64,000 bases of DNA from Caldimonas tepidiphila (GTDB taxonomy: Bacteria > Pseudomonadota > Gammaproteobacteria > Burkholderiales > Burkholderiaceae_C). Each line of letters begins with the position of its first letter. Positions within the stretch are counted from its first letter, which is position 1. The stretch lies in NCBI RefSeq assembly GCF_003569765.1, contig NZ_QXMG01000011.1, positions 56,030 through 120,029 of the forward strand, written 5' to 3'. The notes beneath the pieces were generated by a model that saw nothing but the letters and a program-made list of their open reading frames with translations, was not told the origin of the DNA and did not search any database. Below are positions 1 to 10,794 of the stretch, in pieces. The translations under genes were made by a program, and so were the position numbers.

Positions 1-591
1 CTCGACGCTGCGGAACTCGCGCTCGCCGGTGCGGGTGACGATGGTGGCGCGCATCACCGGCTCGCTGCCGACGATGGTGGCCAGGCGCCCGCCGACCTTG
101 AGCTGGTCGAGCAGCACCTGCGGCACCGCGGCGACCGAGCCAGACGCGAGGATCACGTCGAAGGGGCCCTCGGCCTGCGCGCCCCTGGAGCCGTCGGCCT
201 GGCGCACCTGGGCGTTGGAGATGCCGGCGCGGCGCAGGTTGTCGGCGGCGAACTTCGCGAGCTCAGGGTGGATCTCGAGCGTCAGCACCTGCTGCGCCTT
301 GTGCGCGAGCAGCGCGGCCATGTAGCCGGAGCCGGCGCCGATCTCGAGCACCTTCTCGTGCTTGTGCACGTCGAGCTCCTGCAGCAGCCGGGCCTCCTGC
401 TTGGGCTCGAGCATCGACTCGCCGCCGGGCAGCGGGATCATCATGTCGACGAAGGCCATTGAGCGGTAGGCCTCGGGCACGAAGTCCTCGCGCTTGACCA
501 CGGCCAGCAGCGACAGCACGCCCGGGTCCAGCACGTCCCACGGCCGGATCTGCTGTTCGATCATGTTGAAGCGGGCTTGTTCGATGTTCAT
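1..591 (-). CDS. Protein-L-isoaspartate O-methyltransferase family protein (partial)
   Basis: SAM-dependent methyltransferase of the isoaspartate-repair (PCMT) family; 197 codons are visible and the 3' end runs off the window. The Rossmann motif VLEIGAGSGY lies at residues 81-90, followed by an acidic end of strand 2 (LTLEIHPE). The canonical substrate loop (GQTISQP in true Pcm) reads GGESMLEP here, so this is the divergent branch common in Burkholderiales and repair activity is not assured. The start is the ATG at 591, preceded by an AGGA element. It lies 46 nt downstream of the RND pump gene on the same strand and may be co-transcribed with it. Confidence 0.8.
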   Translation of the reverse strand, partial: MNIEQARFNMIEQQIRPWDVLDPGVLSLLAVVKREDFVPEAYRSMAFVDMMIPLPGGESMLEPKQEARLLQELDVHKHEKVLEIGAGSGYMAALLAHKAQQVLTLEIHPELAKFAADNLRRAGISNAQVRQADGSRGAQAEGPFDVILASGSVAAVPQVLLDQLKVGGRLATIVGSEPVMRATIVTRTGEREFRSVE

Positions 592-637
592 GGCGACCGT
601 CCTAGGGGAAAACGTGGCGTTGGCAAAGACTTGCATT

Positions 638-3600
638 TTATTTCGCCTCCCCTGACACGAGCGGGTCGGGTGTGGCGCGCGCGCCGAAGCGCCGGCGCAG
701 CCAGGCGCCGAGGTCGTCGAGCCAGCAGTAGACCACCGGCACCACCACCAGCGTCAGCAGCGAGGAGGCGATCACGCCGCCGATCACGGCCTGGCCCATC
801 GGCGCGCGCTGCTCGGAGCCTTCGCTGAGCGCGAAGGCGAGCGGCACCATGCCGAAGATCATCGCCAGCGTCGTCATCAGGATCGGCCGCAGCCGCACGC
901 GCGCCGCGCGCAGCAGCGCCTCCTCGCGCCCCATCGGTGTTCCGTCGAGGCCGTCGCCGGCAAGGCCCGCGCGGGCGCGGTTCGCGAAGTCGACCAGCAG
1001 GATCGCGTTCTTCGTCACCAGGCCCATCAGCATCACGATGCCGATGATCGAGAACAGGTTCAGCGTCGAGCCGAACACGAGCAGCATCGTCACGACGCCG
1101 ATCAGTGTCAGCGGCAGCGAGGACATCAGTGCCACCGGCTGCAGGAAGCTGCGGAACTGCGACGCGAGGATCATGTAGATGAAGATCACCGCCATCGCCA
1201 GCGCCGAGATCGCGTGGCCGAAGGATTCCTGCATGTCCTTGGTCGAGCCGCCGAAGCGCCAGCGGTAGCCGCCCGGCAGCGGCTGCTCCTCGAGCACGCG
1301 GCGGATGTCGGCCGAGACCTCGCCGAGCGAGCGGCCGGCGGCGTTGGCGGTGATCTCGACCTCGCGGTTCATGTCGCGGCGGTTGATCTGGTTGGCGCCG
1401 CTCGCCTCGCGCACGTCGGCCACCTGCGACAGGCGCACGATGCGCGGGCTGCCGTCGGCGTTGCTGCCGACCGAGAGGCCGAGCCGGCGCAGGTCCTCGG
1501 CCGAGTCGCGCGCGCCGGGCGCGAGCTGCACCCGCACGTCGTAGTTCTCGCCGTCGCTCGCGCGCCAGTTGCCGACCGCCTGGCCCGCCACCAGCGCGCG
1601 CAGCGCGCTCGTGATGCTGCCGACGCCGAGCCCGAGGTCCGACGCGGCGTCGCGCCTCACGTCGATCGCCACCGTCGGGCGCGCCGCCCTCATGCTGCTG
1701 TCGAGGTCCACGAGGCCCGGGACGGCGCGCAGCCGCTCCTGCACCTCGCGGTTGATCCGCTCGAGCTCGGCGAGATCCGGTCCCTGGATCGAGAGCTGGA
1801 CCGGCTTCTGGCCGCCGACCGCATCGAGCATGCCGACGTGGGTCACGGTGATGCCCGGCACCGCGGCGAGCCGCTCGCGCAGCGGGCCGGTGAGCTGCTC
1901 CTGGTTCAGCGCGCGGTCGGCGCGGTCGACCAGGCGCACGTAGATCGAGGCCTGGTTGCGGCCCTGCGCGGCGCCGCTGTTGATCGTCGTGACGGTGTAG
2001 CGCACCTCCGGCATCTGCCGGATGAGCGCGTCGACGCGGCGCGCGCGCTCCTCGGTCACCTCGAGCGAGGAGCCGACCGGCGTGTGGAAGCTGACGAAGG
2101 TCTCGGAGAAGTCGGCCTTCGGCACGAACTCGCTGCCGAGCAGCGGGATCAGGGCGAAGCTGCCGGCGAAGGTGGCGAGCGCGACGCCGAGCGTGGCGAG
2201 CTTGTGCCGCAGCGACCACGCGAGCAGCGACTGGTAGCCGTCGCCGAGCGCGTGCGAGAAGCGGTCCACCGCGCCGGTGACGCGCCCGAGCGTGCGGTCG
2301 TAGAGCGTGCGCCGCCCGCCTTCTCTCTCGGGGTGGATCGCCGGGTCGTGCCAGACGCTCGACAGCATCGGGTCGAGCGTGAAGCTCACGAACATCGAGA
2401 TCAGCACCGCGACGACGATCGTCAGCCCGAACTCGTGGAAGAACTTGCCGATGATGCCGCCCATGAAGCCGATCGGCAGGAACACCGCGACGATCGACAG
2501 CGTGGTCGCGAGCACCGCCAGGCCGATCTCCTGCGTGCCGGCGAGCGAGGCCTCGCGCGCGCCCCGGCCCATCTGCGCGTGCCGCACGATGTTCTCGCGC
2601 ACGACGATCGCGTCGTCGATCAGCAGGCCCACGCACAGGCTCAGCGCCATCAGCGTGACCATGTTGATCGAGAAGCCGAAGGCGTGCATGAAGCCGAAGG
2701 TGCCGATGAGCGCGATCGGCAGCGCCAGGCCCGTGATGACGGTCGAGCGCCAGGAGTTCAGGAACAGGAACACGATCGCCACCGTCAGCAGCGCGCCCTC
2801 GATCATCGTCTGCCGCACATTGGCGACGCCGACGCGGATCGGCCGCGACGCGTCGCGCACCACGTCGAGCTTCATGCCGGGGGGCAGCTCCGGCGCGATC
2901 TCGGCCACCGCGCGGTTCAGGCCGTCGATGACCTCGATCGTGTTCTGGCCCTGCGCCTTCTGCACGTCGAGCGCGAGCGTGCGCTGGCCGTTGTGCAGCG
3001 CGAGCGTCTCGGTCTCCTGCGCGCCGTCGACGACCTCGGCCACCTGCGCGAGATGCACCGGCACGCCGCCGCGACGCGCGACGACGAGCCGCTCGAAATC
3101 CTCGGGGCGCGCGATCCGGCCTTCGATCTGCACCACGCGTTCGCGTTCGGCCGAGCGCAGGCTGCCCGCGGGCAGCTCCTGGTTCTCGCTGCGCACCGCC
3201 GCGATCACCTGATCCACGCCGATGCCGAAGGCCTCCATCGCGTCGGGGCGCATCTGGATGCGCACCTCGCGCTTGACGCCGCCGACGAGCGCCACCGAGC
3301 CCACGCCACGCACGTTCTCCAGGCGCTTCCTCAGCACCTGGTCGGCGTAGCGGGTCAGCTCGAGCTGGCTCTGGCGGCCGTCAGGGCTCGTGAGCGCGAG
3401 CGTGTAGATCGGGCGGCTCGCGGGGTCGAAGCGCAGCACGCGCGCCTCCTCGACCTCCTCGCGCAGCGTCGGGCGCATGATCGACAGCTTCTCGCGCACG
3501 TCCTCGGCCGCGCGGCGGCCGTCCATGCGCAGGTCGAACTGCACGATCACGAGCGAGGTGCCCTCGTAGGAGCGCGAGTTGATCTGGTTGATGCCGGCGA

Positions 3601-3820
3601 TCGTGTTGACCGCCTCCTCGACCTTGCGCGTGACCTCGGCCTCGACGATCTCGGGCGAGGCGCCCGGATAGTCCATCTGCACGACGACGGTCGGGAACTC
3701 GATGTCCGGGAACTGGTCGACCTTCAGGCGCTGCAGCGAGAACAGCCCGAGCACGACGAGCGCGAGCATCATCATCGTCGCGAACACCGGGTTCTGGATC
3801 GAGACGCGGGTGAACCACAT
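638..3820 (-). CDS. RND multidrug efflux pump, inner-membrane permease (HAE1/AcrB-MdtBC type)
   Basis: A 1060-residue proton-driven efflux transporter, the usual length for the HAE1 RND family. The N-terminus MWFTRVSIQNPVFATMMMLA starts transmembrane helix 1. The paired aspartates of the proton relay are in GLLIDDAIVVREN (about residue 400). Two large periplasmic loops and the second set of helices are in the expected places. The ATG at 3820 has a GGAG element 9 nt upstream. It follows the adaptor gene by 39 nt, so tetR, adaptor and pump form one operon. An outer-membrane channel gene is not in the window. Substrates cannot be read from sequence. Confidence 0.95.
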   Translation of the reverse strand: MWFTRVSIQNPVFATMMMLALVVLGLFSLQRLKVDQFPDIEFPTVVVQMDYPGASPEIVEAEVTRKVEEAVNTIAGINQINSRSYEGTSLVIVQFDLRMDGRRAAEDVREKLSIMRPTLREEVEEARVLRFDPASRPIYTLALTSPDGRQSQLELTRYADQVLRKRLENVRGVGSVALVGGVKREVRIQMRPDAMEAFGIGVDQVIAAVRSENQELPAGSLRSAERERVVQIEGRIARPEDFERLVVARRGGVPVHLAQVAEVVDGAQETETLALHNGQRTLALDVQKAQGQNTIEVIDGLNRAVAEIAPELPPGMKLDVVRDASRPIRVGVANVRQTMIEGALLTVAIVFLFLNSWRSTVITGLALPIALIGTFGFMHAFGFSINMVTLMALSLCVGLLIDDAIVVRENIVRHAQMGRGAREASLAGTQEIGLAVLATTLSIVAVFLPIGFMGGIIGKFFHEFGLTIVVAVLISMFVSFTLDPMLSSVWHDPAIHPEREGGRRTLYDRTLGRVTGAVDRFSHALGDGYQSLLAWSLRHKLATLGVALATFAGSFALIPLLGSEFVPKADFSETFVSFHTPVGSSLEVTEERARRVDALIRQMPEVRYTVTTINSGAAQGRNQASIYVRLVDRADRALNQEQLTGPLRERLAAVPGITVTHVGMLDAVGGQKPVQLSIQGPDLAELERINREVQERLRAVPGLVDLDSSMRAARPTVAIDVRRDAASDLGLGVGSITSALRALVAGQAVGNWRASDGENYDVRVQLAPGARDSAEDLRRLGLSVGSNADGSPRIVRLSQVADVREASGANQINRRDMNREVEITANAAGRSLGEVSADIRRVLEEQPLPGGYRWRFGGSTKDMQESFGHAISALAMAVIFIYMILASQFRSFLQPVALMSSLPLTLIGVVTMLLVFGSTLNLFSIIGIVMLMGLVTKNAILLVDFANRARAGLAGDGLDGTPMGREEALLRAARVRLRPILMTTLAMIFGMVPLAFALSEGSEQRAPMGQAVIGGVIASSLLTLVVVPVVYCWLDDLGAWLRRRFGARATPDPLVSGEAK

Positions 3821-3859
3821 GGGGCGGGCTCCGGGGGCGCGGGGTCGTGGTGCGGCGCG

Positions 3860-5008
3860 TCAGCGCGGGTCGGCGGGGGCGCGGGCGGCCTCGACGAGCC
3901 GCACCGGCGTGCCGGGGCGCAGGCTGCCGAGCGAGCCGCGCAGCAGCCGCTCGCCGCCCTGCAGCCCCTCGACGATCTCGACCGCCGCCTCGCCACCGGC
4001 CTCGCCGCGCAGGCCCAGGCGCACGCCGCGCTGCTGCACGCGGCCGTCCTCGATCAGCAGCACGTAGGGCCGGGGCTGGTCGCTGCGCACCGCGGCGAGC
4101 GGCACGTGCAGCACCTCGCGGCGCTCGAGCTCGATCACGCCGCGCGCGAACAGCCCCGCGCGCAGCGGGCCGGGGTTGTCGAGCGTCAGGTAGGCCGGCA
4201 CCGCGCGGCTGCCCGGCAGCGTCGCCGGGTTGATGCGCGCCACGCGCGCCGGCAGCGGCTCGGGCCAGCCCTCCACCGTCAGCCGCGCGGCGGCGCCGGG
4301 GCGCAGCTGCAGCGCGTCCTGCGGCGGCAGCGCCGCCTCGAGCTCGAGCCGCGACACGTCGAGCAGCTCGACGAGCCGCGCGTCGACGCCGACGCGCTCG
4401 CCCGGCTGCACCAGACGCTGCGAGACCCGGCCGGCGAGCGGTGCGCGCAGCACCGTGTCGGCGAGCACCTTGCGCGCGAGGTCCGCGGCCGCGTCGGCCG
4501 CCTCGGCGCTGGCGCGCGCGGCGGCGGCGTTCGACTCGGCCGTCTCCAGCGCGTTGCGCGAGATGAAGCCCTGCGCCACCAGCGCCTGGTTGTTCTGCAG
4601 CGTGCGGCGCGCGATCTCGGCCTGCGCGCGCGCGGCCGCGGCGTTCTGCTGCGCCTGGCGCAGCCGCGCCTCGTGCTCGCTCGGGTCCAGGCGCACCAGC
4701 ACCTGGCCGGCCTGCACCGCGTCGCCCTCGCGCACCGTGATCTCGCGCACCTCGCCGGCGACGCGCGCCTTCACGAGCGCGGAATTCACCGCGCGCAGCC
4801 CGCCGGAGACCTCCAGCGTGCGGCTGAGCTCGCCGCGCGTCGCGCCCAGCAGGTCGGCGGGGGTCAGCTCGAGCGCGACGGCCGCTGGCGCCGTGCTCGC
4901 CGCCTGCTGCTGCGCCTGGCGCTTGTGGACCGCGCGCACGACGGCCGTCCCGAGCGCCGCGACGACGAGCAGCGACAGCACGAGCCAGGCGAGCGAGCGG
5001 CGTTTCAT
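3860..5008 (-). CDS. RND efflux periplasmic adaptor subunit (membrane fusion protein)
   Basis: A 382-residue HlyD/AcrA-type adaptor that links the inner-membrane pump to an outer-membrane channel. An N-terminal membrane anchor (LAWLVLSLLVVAALGTAVV) is followed by a lipoyl half-motif (VREGDAVQAGQVLVRLDPSE), an Ala/Gln/Arg-rich coiled-coil hairpin, the second lipoyl half (VLRAPLAGRVSQRLVQPGE) and the beta-barrel domain. I chose the ATG at 5008 because the signal anchor follows at once; the open frame extends upstream but there overlaps tetR. It lies 11 nt after tetR and 39 nt before the pump. Confidence 0.93.
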   Translation of the reverse strand: MKRRSLAWLVLSLLVVAALGTAVVRAVHKRQAQQQAASTAPAAVALELTPADLLGATRGELSRTLEVSGGLRAVNSALVKARVAGEVREITVREGDAVQAGQVLVRLDPSEHEARLRQAQQNAAAARAQAEIARRTLQNNQALVAQGFISRNALETAESNAAAARASAEAADAAADLARKVLADTVLRAPLAGRVSQRLVQPGERVGVDARLVELLDVSRLELEAALPPQDALQLRPGAAARLTVEGWPEPLPARVARINPATLPGSRAVPAYLTLDNPGPLRAGLFARGVIELERREVLHVPLAAVRSDQPRPYVLLIEDGRVQQRGVRLGLRGEAGGEAAVEIVEGLQGGERLLRGSLGSLRPGTPVRLVEAARAPADPR

Positions 5009-5019
5009 GTCCGTGTCCT

Positions 5020-5718
5020 TCAGGCGCAGGCCGGGGGGCTGCAGGCGGAAAGCGTCAGGGGCGGGGCGTCGCCCCGCAGGCCGCGCAGCATCAGGTCGAT
5101 CTGCACCTCGACGAAGCGGCAGGGATCGATCTGCCGCTCGGTGCCCATGCAGGGGCCGATGCTGTGCATCTGCATCGACACGAACAGCATCGGCGCCACC
5201 AGCGCGTGCACGGTGTACTCCGGGTCCGTCGCCCGGAACTCGCCGCGCTCCACGCCCATGCGCAGCACGCGCTGCAGCAGCGCATGCGAGGGCTCGATCA
5301 CCTCCCGCAGGTAGAACTGCGCGAGATCCGGGAAGTTGCCGACCTCGGCCATCATCAGCTTCAGGATGCCGGAGGCCTTGGTCTCGCCGATGCGCTCCCA
5401 CCAGCCGCGCAGCACCAGCGCGAGCAGCTCCGAGGCGCTGCCCTCGAAGCAGTCGACCAGCGCCATGCCCTCGGCGATCTTCGACGCGACGTTCTGGCGC
5501 ACCACTGCCTTCAGCAACTCTTCCTTGCTGGGGTAATAGAGGTAGAGCGTGCCCTTGGACACGCCGGCGCGCGCGGCGACCTCCTCGGCACGCGTGGCGG
5601 CGAAGCCCTTCTCGACGAAGAGGTCGAGCGCGGCGTCGAGCAGCTCCTGGGGCCGCGCCTCCTTGCGGCGGCGACGCGGTGCGGGGGGATCCTGGGGGGG
5701 AAGAAGATCGTTGTTCAT
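5020..5718 (-). CDS. TetR/AcrR-family repressor, first gene of the efflux operon
   Basis: A 232-residue one-domain-plus-ligand-pocket repressor. The helix-turn-helix lies at about residues 41-63 (EEVAARAGVSKGTLYLYYPS), the standard TetR signature. The ATG at 5718 directly abuts a perfect 7-bp inverted repeat that overlaps the promoter, so autorepression and control of the whole tetR-adaptor-pump operon is the natural reading. The open frame extends upstream to 5868, but that part would run through the promoter and operator and is Pro/Arg-rich noise. There is no Shine-Dalgarno sequence in the roughly 12-nt predicted leader. The effector is unknown. Confidence 0.92.
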   Translation of the reverse strand: MNNDLLPPQDPPAPRRRRKEARPQELLDAALDLFVEKGFAATRAEEVAARAGVSKGTLYLYYPSKEELLKAVVRQNVASKIAEGMALVDCFEGSASELLALVLRGWWERIGETKASGILKLMMAEVGNFPDLAQFYLREVIEPSHALLQRVLRMGVERGEFRATDPEYTVHALVAPMLFVSMQMHSIGPCMGTERQIDPCRFVEVQIDLMLRGLRGDAPPLTLSACSPPACA

Positions 5719-5737
5719 ACTGACTGACTGGTCAGTA
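5718..5737. promoter_or_regulatory. Palindromic operator for the efflux TetR repressor
   Basis: TACTGAC (5718-5724), a 6-nt spacer and GTCAGTA (5731-5737) form a perfect 7-bp inverted repeat. It sits between the predicted -10 box and the tetR start codon. The size and location are typical of AcrR-type TetR operators; that the adjacent TetR binds here is inference. Confidence 0.75.
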
Positions 5738-5765
5738 ATGTAGGGGGCGGGACAAGTCGGGTCAA
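5737..5765 (-). promoter_or_regulatory. Sigma-70 promoter of the tetR-adaptor-RND operon
   Basis: On the minus strand, TTGACC (5765-5760) is separated by exactly 17 bp from TACATT (5742-5737). Transcription would start near 5730, inside the operator, leaving a leader of only about 12 nt before the tetR ATG. Confidence 0.7.
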
Positions 5766-5852
5766 GCGCAGGGGCGAAGGCCGGGACGGGAAGATTGCGC
5801 ACCGGCGCGCGTCTCGCTTGCGTGCCGGCCGGGGGAGGGGAGCCCGCATCCC

Positions 5853-5858
5853 TAGAAT
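5853..5858 (+). promoter_or_regulatory. -10 box of the macAB-type operon
   Basis: TAGAAT ends 8 nt before the ATG at 5867, so the predicted transcript would begin at or next to the start codon. No good -35 hexamer is visible 16-18 bp upstream. The same hexamer at the same spacing precedes parE at 39106. Confidence 0.5.
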
Positions 5859-5866
5859 CGCCGCGC

Positions 5867-7213
5867 ATGAACAGGAAATGGATCGCCGCCCTCGTCGCCT
5901 TGCTGCTGCTCGCGCTGGGCGCGGCCGCATGGTGGCTCGGCCGCGACGCCGAGGAGGCCGCTGCCTACCGCACCGCCCCGCTCGAGCGCGGGCGCCTGCT
6001 CGCGAGCGTGTCGGCGTCCGGCACCGTCACGCCCGTGGCACAGGTGCAGGTCGGCTCGCAGGTCTCGGGGCAGATGCGCGAGGTGCTGGTCGACTTCAAC
6101 AGCGAGGTGAAGCGGGGGCAGCTGCTCGCGCGGCTCGATCCGGAGACCTTCGAGTACCGGGTGCGCCAGGCCGAGGCCGATGTCGACGCGGCGCGCGCCT
6201 CGGTGCTGACCGCGCAGGCGAACGTGCAGGCGGCGCAGGCTTCGCTGTCGCGCGCGCGGGTCGAGCTCGCCGAGGCGGGACGTGACCTCGAGCGCAAGCA
6301 GGGCCTCGTCGCGCTGGACTTCGTCTCGCCGGCCGAGGCCGAGCGCGCACGCGCCGCAGTCGCGACGCTCGGCGAGGGGGTGAAGGTGGCACAGGCGCAG
6401 CTGGCGGTCGCCGGGGCGCAGGAGCGAAACGCCGAGGCGGTGGTGCGCCAGCGCGAGGCGCAGCTCGCGCAGGCGCGCGTCGACCTGCAGCGCACGCAGA
6501 TCCGCGCGCCGGTGGACGGCATCGTGATCAAGCGCAGCATCGAGCCCGGCCAGACGGTGGCGGCGAGCCTGCAGGCGCCGGAGCTGTTCGTGATCGCGCG
6601 CAACCTGAGCGACATGCAGGTCGAGGCGCTGGTGGACGAGGCCGACATCGGCCGCGTGAGCCTGGGGCAGACCGCGGGCTTCACGGTCGATGCCTTCCCG
6701 AGCCGGCAGTTCGAGGGCACGGTGCGCCAGATGCGCAAGGCGGCGGGCAGCTCGCAGAACGTCGTGACCTACACCGTGGTGGTGGGCTTCGACAATCCCG
6801 GCACGGCGCTGCTGCCGGGCATGACGGCCAACGTGCGCATCCTCACCGCGCGTCGCGAGGACGTGCTGAAGCTGCCGAACGCGGCGCTGCGCGTGCGGCT
6901 GCCGCAGGCCGAGCCGGTCGGCAGCGCGGCATCGGCTCGCTCCGCCGCGGCCGACGACGGCCCGGCGAAGGGCGGCAAGCCGGCCGCCGCCGGCGCTGCG
7001 CGCGGCCGCGTCTACCTGCCCGGCAGCGACGGCCGGCCGCAGGTGGTGGAGGTGCGGCTGGGGCTGAGCGACGGCAGCATGACCGAGCTGATCGTGGCGC
7101 CCGGCTCGCCGGAGGCGGCGCTGCTGCAGCCGGGAACGGCCGTCATCACCGGCGTGCCCGCGGGCGGCGCGGCGCGCAACCGCGCTCCGTCCGGCCCGCG
7201 CCTGCCGCTCTGA
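5867..7213 (+). CDS. MacA-like periplasmic adaptor of an ABC exporter
   Basis: A 448-residue HlyD/MacA-family adaptor. An N-terminal anchor (residues 5-22) is followed by a lipoyl half (VLVDFNSEVKRGQLLARLDP), a long Ala/Gln/Arg coiled-coil hairpin (about residues 90-205), the second lipoyl half (IRAPVDGIVIKRSIEPGQ) and barrel domains. Near residues 350-380 there is an Ala/Gly/Lys-rich insert of low complexity. The ATG at 5867 begins the anchor; the frame is open upstream but has no signal-like sequence. It is followed after 13 nt by the ABC ATPase, so the three genes form a MacAB-type tripartite exporter needing an outer-membrane channel encoded elsewhere. Confidence 0.92.
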   Translation: MNRKWIAALVALLLLALGAAAWWLGRDAEEAAAYRTAPLERGRLLASVSASGTVTPVAQVQVGSQVSGQMREVLVDFNSEVKRGQLLARLDPETFEYRVRQAEADVDAARASVLTAQANVQAAQASLSRARVELAEAGRDLERKQGLVALDFVSPAEAERARAAVATLGEGVKVAQAQLAVAGAQERNAEAVVRQREAQLAQARVDLQRTQIRAPVDGIVIKRSIEPGQTVAASLQAPELFVIARNLSDMQVEALVDEADIGRVSLGQTAGFTVDAFPSRQFEGTVRQMRKAAGSSQNVVTYTVVVGFDNPGTALLPGMTANVRILTARREDVLKLPNAALRVRLPQAEPVGSAASARSAAADDGPAKGGKPAAAGAARGRVYLPGSDGRPQVVEVRLGLSDGSMTELIVAPGSPEAALLQPGTAVITGVPAGGAARNRAPSGPRLPL

Positions 7214-7226
7214 GACGGGAGTCCGC

Positions 7227-7972
7227 ATGCCGACCGCGACCGTGCCGCCGCCGCCCCTCGTCGAGGCGCGCGAGCTCGTCAAGACCTACGGGCGGGGCGG
7301 CCACACCGTGCACGCGCTGCGCGGCGTGTCGCTCGACATCGGCGAGGGCGAGTTCGTGTCGATCATGGGCGCGTCCGGCTCCGGCAAGAGCACGCTGATG
7401 AACATCCTCGGCTGCCTCGACCAGCCCACGTCGGGCAGCTACCGGCTTGCCGGCGAGCCGGTCGAGGCGATGGACCGCGACGCGCTCGCGTCGATCCGCA
7501 ACCGGCGCATCGGCTTCGTGTTCCAGCAGTTCAACCTGCTGCCGCGCACGAGCGCGCTCGAGAACGTCGAGCTGCCGATGGTCTACGCCGGCGTGAAGCC
7601 GGCCGAGCGGCGCGAGCGCGCGCTCGAGAGCCTGCGCCGCGTCGGCCTCGCCGAGCGCGCCGGGCACACGCCGGCCGAGCTGTCGGGCGGCCAGCAGCAG
7701 CGCGTGGCGATCGCGCGGGCGCTCGTGAACCGGCCGCGGCTGATCCTCGCCGACGAACCGACCGGCGCGCTCGACTCGCGCACCTCCGACGAGATCATGC
7801 GGCTGCTGGCCGGGCTGAACGCGCAGGGCATCACGGTGGTGCTGGTCACGCACGAGGGCGATGTCGCGGCCTGGGCCGGGCGGCGCCTCACCTTCCGCGA
7901 CGGGCGCATCGTCGAGGACCTGCGGCAGGCGCCGCACCGCCCGCCGCCGCTGCCGGCCGGCGAGGAGGCGGC

Positions 7973-7976
<4 letters not shown>
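7227..7976 (+). CDS. MacB/LolD-type ABC transporter ATPase
   Basis: A 249-residue nucleotide-binding subunit. Walker A is GASGSGKST (residues 48-56), the Q-loop lies in [10 protein letters not shown], the signature is LSGGQ (152-156), Walker B is LILADEPTG (172-180), and the switch His follows in LVTH. In enterobacterial MacB the ATPase is fused to the permease; here they are separate genes overlapping by ATGA at 7973-7976, which implies coupled translation. It energises export together with the adaptor upstream. Confidence 0.95.
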
Positions 7977-9202
<1,226 letters not shown>

Positions 9203-9232
9203 TCGAAAACCATTGAAGTGGCAGGAGGAGCC

Positions 9233-9829
9233 ATGCAAGACAGTACGGACCAAGGCCGGCGGGCCTGGATGACGAGGACGGCGCTGGCGCTGGCCGGCGG
9301 CACAGCCGGGGCGCTGCTCGGCGGCTGCGCCGGCATGATCGGCCCGCGCACCGTCTCGCTGTCCAGCGAGGAGCTGGCGCGGGTGATCGGCAGCCGCTTC
9401 CCCTACCGCAACCGCTACCTGCAGACGATCGAGGTCGCGGTGAGCGCGCCGCGCCTGAGGATGCTGCCGCAGAGCAACCGCATCGGCACCGAGCTGCAGC
9501 TGACCGCGAGCGAGCTGCTGCTCAACCGCGGCTGGCGCGGCACCTTCGGCCTGAGCCACGGCTTGCGCTTCGAGCGCAGCGACGCGAGCGTGCGCGTCAC
9601 GGAGCTGCGCGTGGACCGGCTCGACGTCTCCGGCGTGCCGAGCGCGATGGAGAGCCAGCTCGGGCGCATCGCGGTGCCGCTGGCCGAGCAACTGCTGCAC
9701 GACTTCCCGGTCTACCGCTTCAGGCCCGAGCAGCTGCGCGGGCTGCAGGGGCTGCGTTTCGTGCCCGCGGGAATCGCCGTCACCCATTCGGGCGTTTCGA
9801 TCACGCTCGAGCCCCAGCCGGTGCTCTGA
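9233..9829 (+). CDS. DUF1439 (YceB-like) lipoprotein
   Basis: A 198-residue predicted lipoprotein. The signal ([17 protein letters not shown]) ends in a good lipobox, LGGC, with Ala at +2, so outer-membrane sorting is likely. The mature part matches the DUF1439 pattern: an SSEEL start, a KxPY-like segment ([11 protein letters not shown]), and [20 protein letters not shown]. The ATG at 9233 is chosen because AGGAGGAG ends 3 nt upstream; the frame opens 15 nt earlier. It lies 30 nt after the permease and could be the last gene of the MacAB-like operon. Function unknown; family members are thought to bind lipids. Confidence 0.85.
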   Translation: MQDSTDQGRRAWMTRTALALAGGTAGALLGGCAGMIGPRTVSLSSEELARVIGSRFPYRNRYLQTIEVAVSAPRLRMLPQSNRIGTELQLTASELLLNRGWRGTFGLSHGLRFERSDASVRVTELRVDRLDVSGVPSAMESQLGRIAVPLAEQLLHDFPVYRFRPEQLRGLQGLRFVPAGIAVTHSGVSITLEPQPVL

Positions 9830-9887
9830 GCGCCGGGGCCCCTCGGTATCATCCCCGGGGTTTTCATCACTTCACAGGGAAGTTGGT

Positions 9888-10745
9888 TTGGAATTCGCGC
9901 TACTGATCAAGGCGGCGATCATGGGCATCGTCGAGGGACTCACCGAGTTCCTGCCCATCTCGTCCACCGGCCACCTGATCCTCGCCGGATCGCTCCTGCA
10001 GTTCACCGGCGACAAGGTCAAGGTCTTCGAGATCGCGATCCAGACCGGGGCGATGTTCGCGGTGATGTGGGAGTACCGCACGCGGCTGCTCGCGACGATG
10101 CGCGGCATCGGCAGCGAGGCGGTTGCGCAGCGCTTCGCACGCAACGTGCTGATCGCCTTCGTCCCTGCGGTCGTGCTCGGCCTCGCGCTCGGCTCGCTGA
10201 TCAAGAGCCACCTGTTCCACCCGGTGCCGGTGGCCACCGCCTTCGTGATCGGCGGCCTGATCATCCTGTGGGTCGAGCGCGGCCACCGCAGCGAGTACGG
10301 GGCGCGCGACCTCCAGGGGGAGCGGCGCGCGCGCGTCGAGACGGTGGACGACATGACGGCGCTCGACGCGCTGAAGGTGGGCCTCGTGCAGTGCGCCGCG
10401 CTGCTGCCGGGCACCAGCCGCTCGGGCGCGACCATCATCGGCTCGATGATGTTCGGCTTCTCGCGCAAGGCGGCCACCGAGTTCAGCTTCTTCCTCGGCA
10501 TCCCGACGCTGGTCGGCGCCGGCGCCTACTCGCTCTACAAGCAGCGGGACCTGCTGAGCCTCTCGGACCTGCCGATGTTCGCGGTCGGGCTGGCGTTCGC
10601 CTTCATCAGCGCGCTCGTCTGCATCCGCTGGCTGATCCGCTACGTCTCCACGCACGACTTCCGCATCTTCGCCTACTACCGGCTGCTGTTCGGCGGGCTG
10701 GTGCTGCTGAGCTGGCACACCGGCTGGGTGAACTGGTCGGCCTGA
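9888..10745 (+). CDS. uppP: Undecaprenyl-diphosphatase UppP (BacA)
   Basis: A 285-residue integral membrane enzyme that recycles undecaprenyl diphosphate for cell-wall synthesis and confers bacitracin tolerance. The catalytic motif [14 protein letters not shown] is at residues 16-29, and the second family motif [10 protein letters not shown] follows at about residue 185. The start is a TTG at 9888, with AGGGAAG 5 nt upstream; the next in-frame ATG would cut into the first helix. A TATCAT box (9847-9852) is a plausible -10. It converges with trmB. Confidence 0.96.
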   Translation: MEFALLIKAAIMGIVEGLTEFLPISSTGHLILAGSLLQFTGDKVKVFEIAIQTGAMFAVMWEYRTRLLATMRGIGSEAVAQRFARNVLIAFVPAVVLGLALGSLIKSHLFHPVPVATAFVIGGLIILWVERGHRSEYGARDLQGERRARVETVDDMTALDALKVGLVQCAALLPGTSRSGATIIGSMMFGFSRKAATEFSFFLGIPTLVGAGAYSLYKQRDLLSLSDLPMFAVGLAFAFISALVCIRWLIRYVSTHDFRIFAYYRLLFGGLVLLSWHTGWVNWSA

Positions 10746-10756
10746 ATGCGAGGACC

Positions 10757-10790
10757 GCCGGCGGACAGGCGTCGCCGGACCCCCGCCGGC
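10757..10790. terminator. Hairpin between convergent uppP and trmB
   Basis: GCCGGCGG (10757-10764) pairs perfectly with CCGCCGGC (10783-10790) around an 18-nt loop. It lies between two converging genes. There is no U-tract on either strand, so it is only a candidate terminator. Confidence 0.4.
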
Positions 10791-10794
10791 ACGT

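Noticed and set aside
1214..5314. A 1366-codon open frame on the plus strand across the efflux operon
   Set aside because: It is the antisense shadow of the RND pump and adaptor genes; the translation is His/Arg/Ala/Glu-rich with no domains. Long antisense frames are expected at this GC content.
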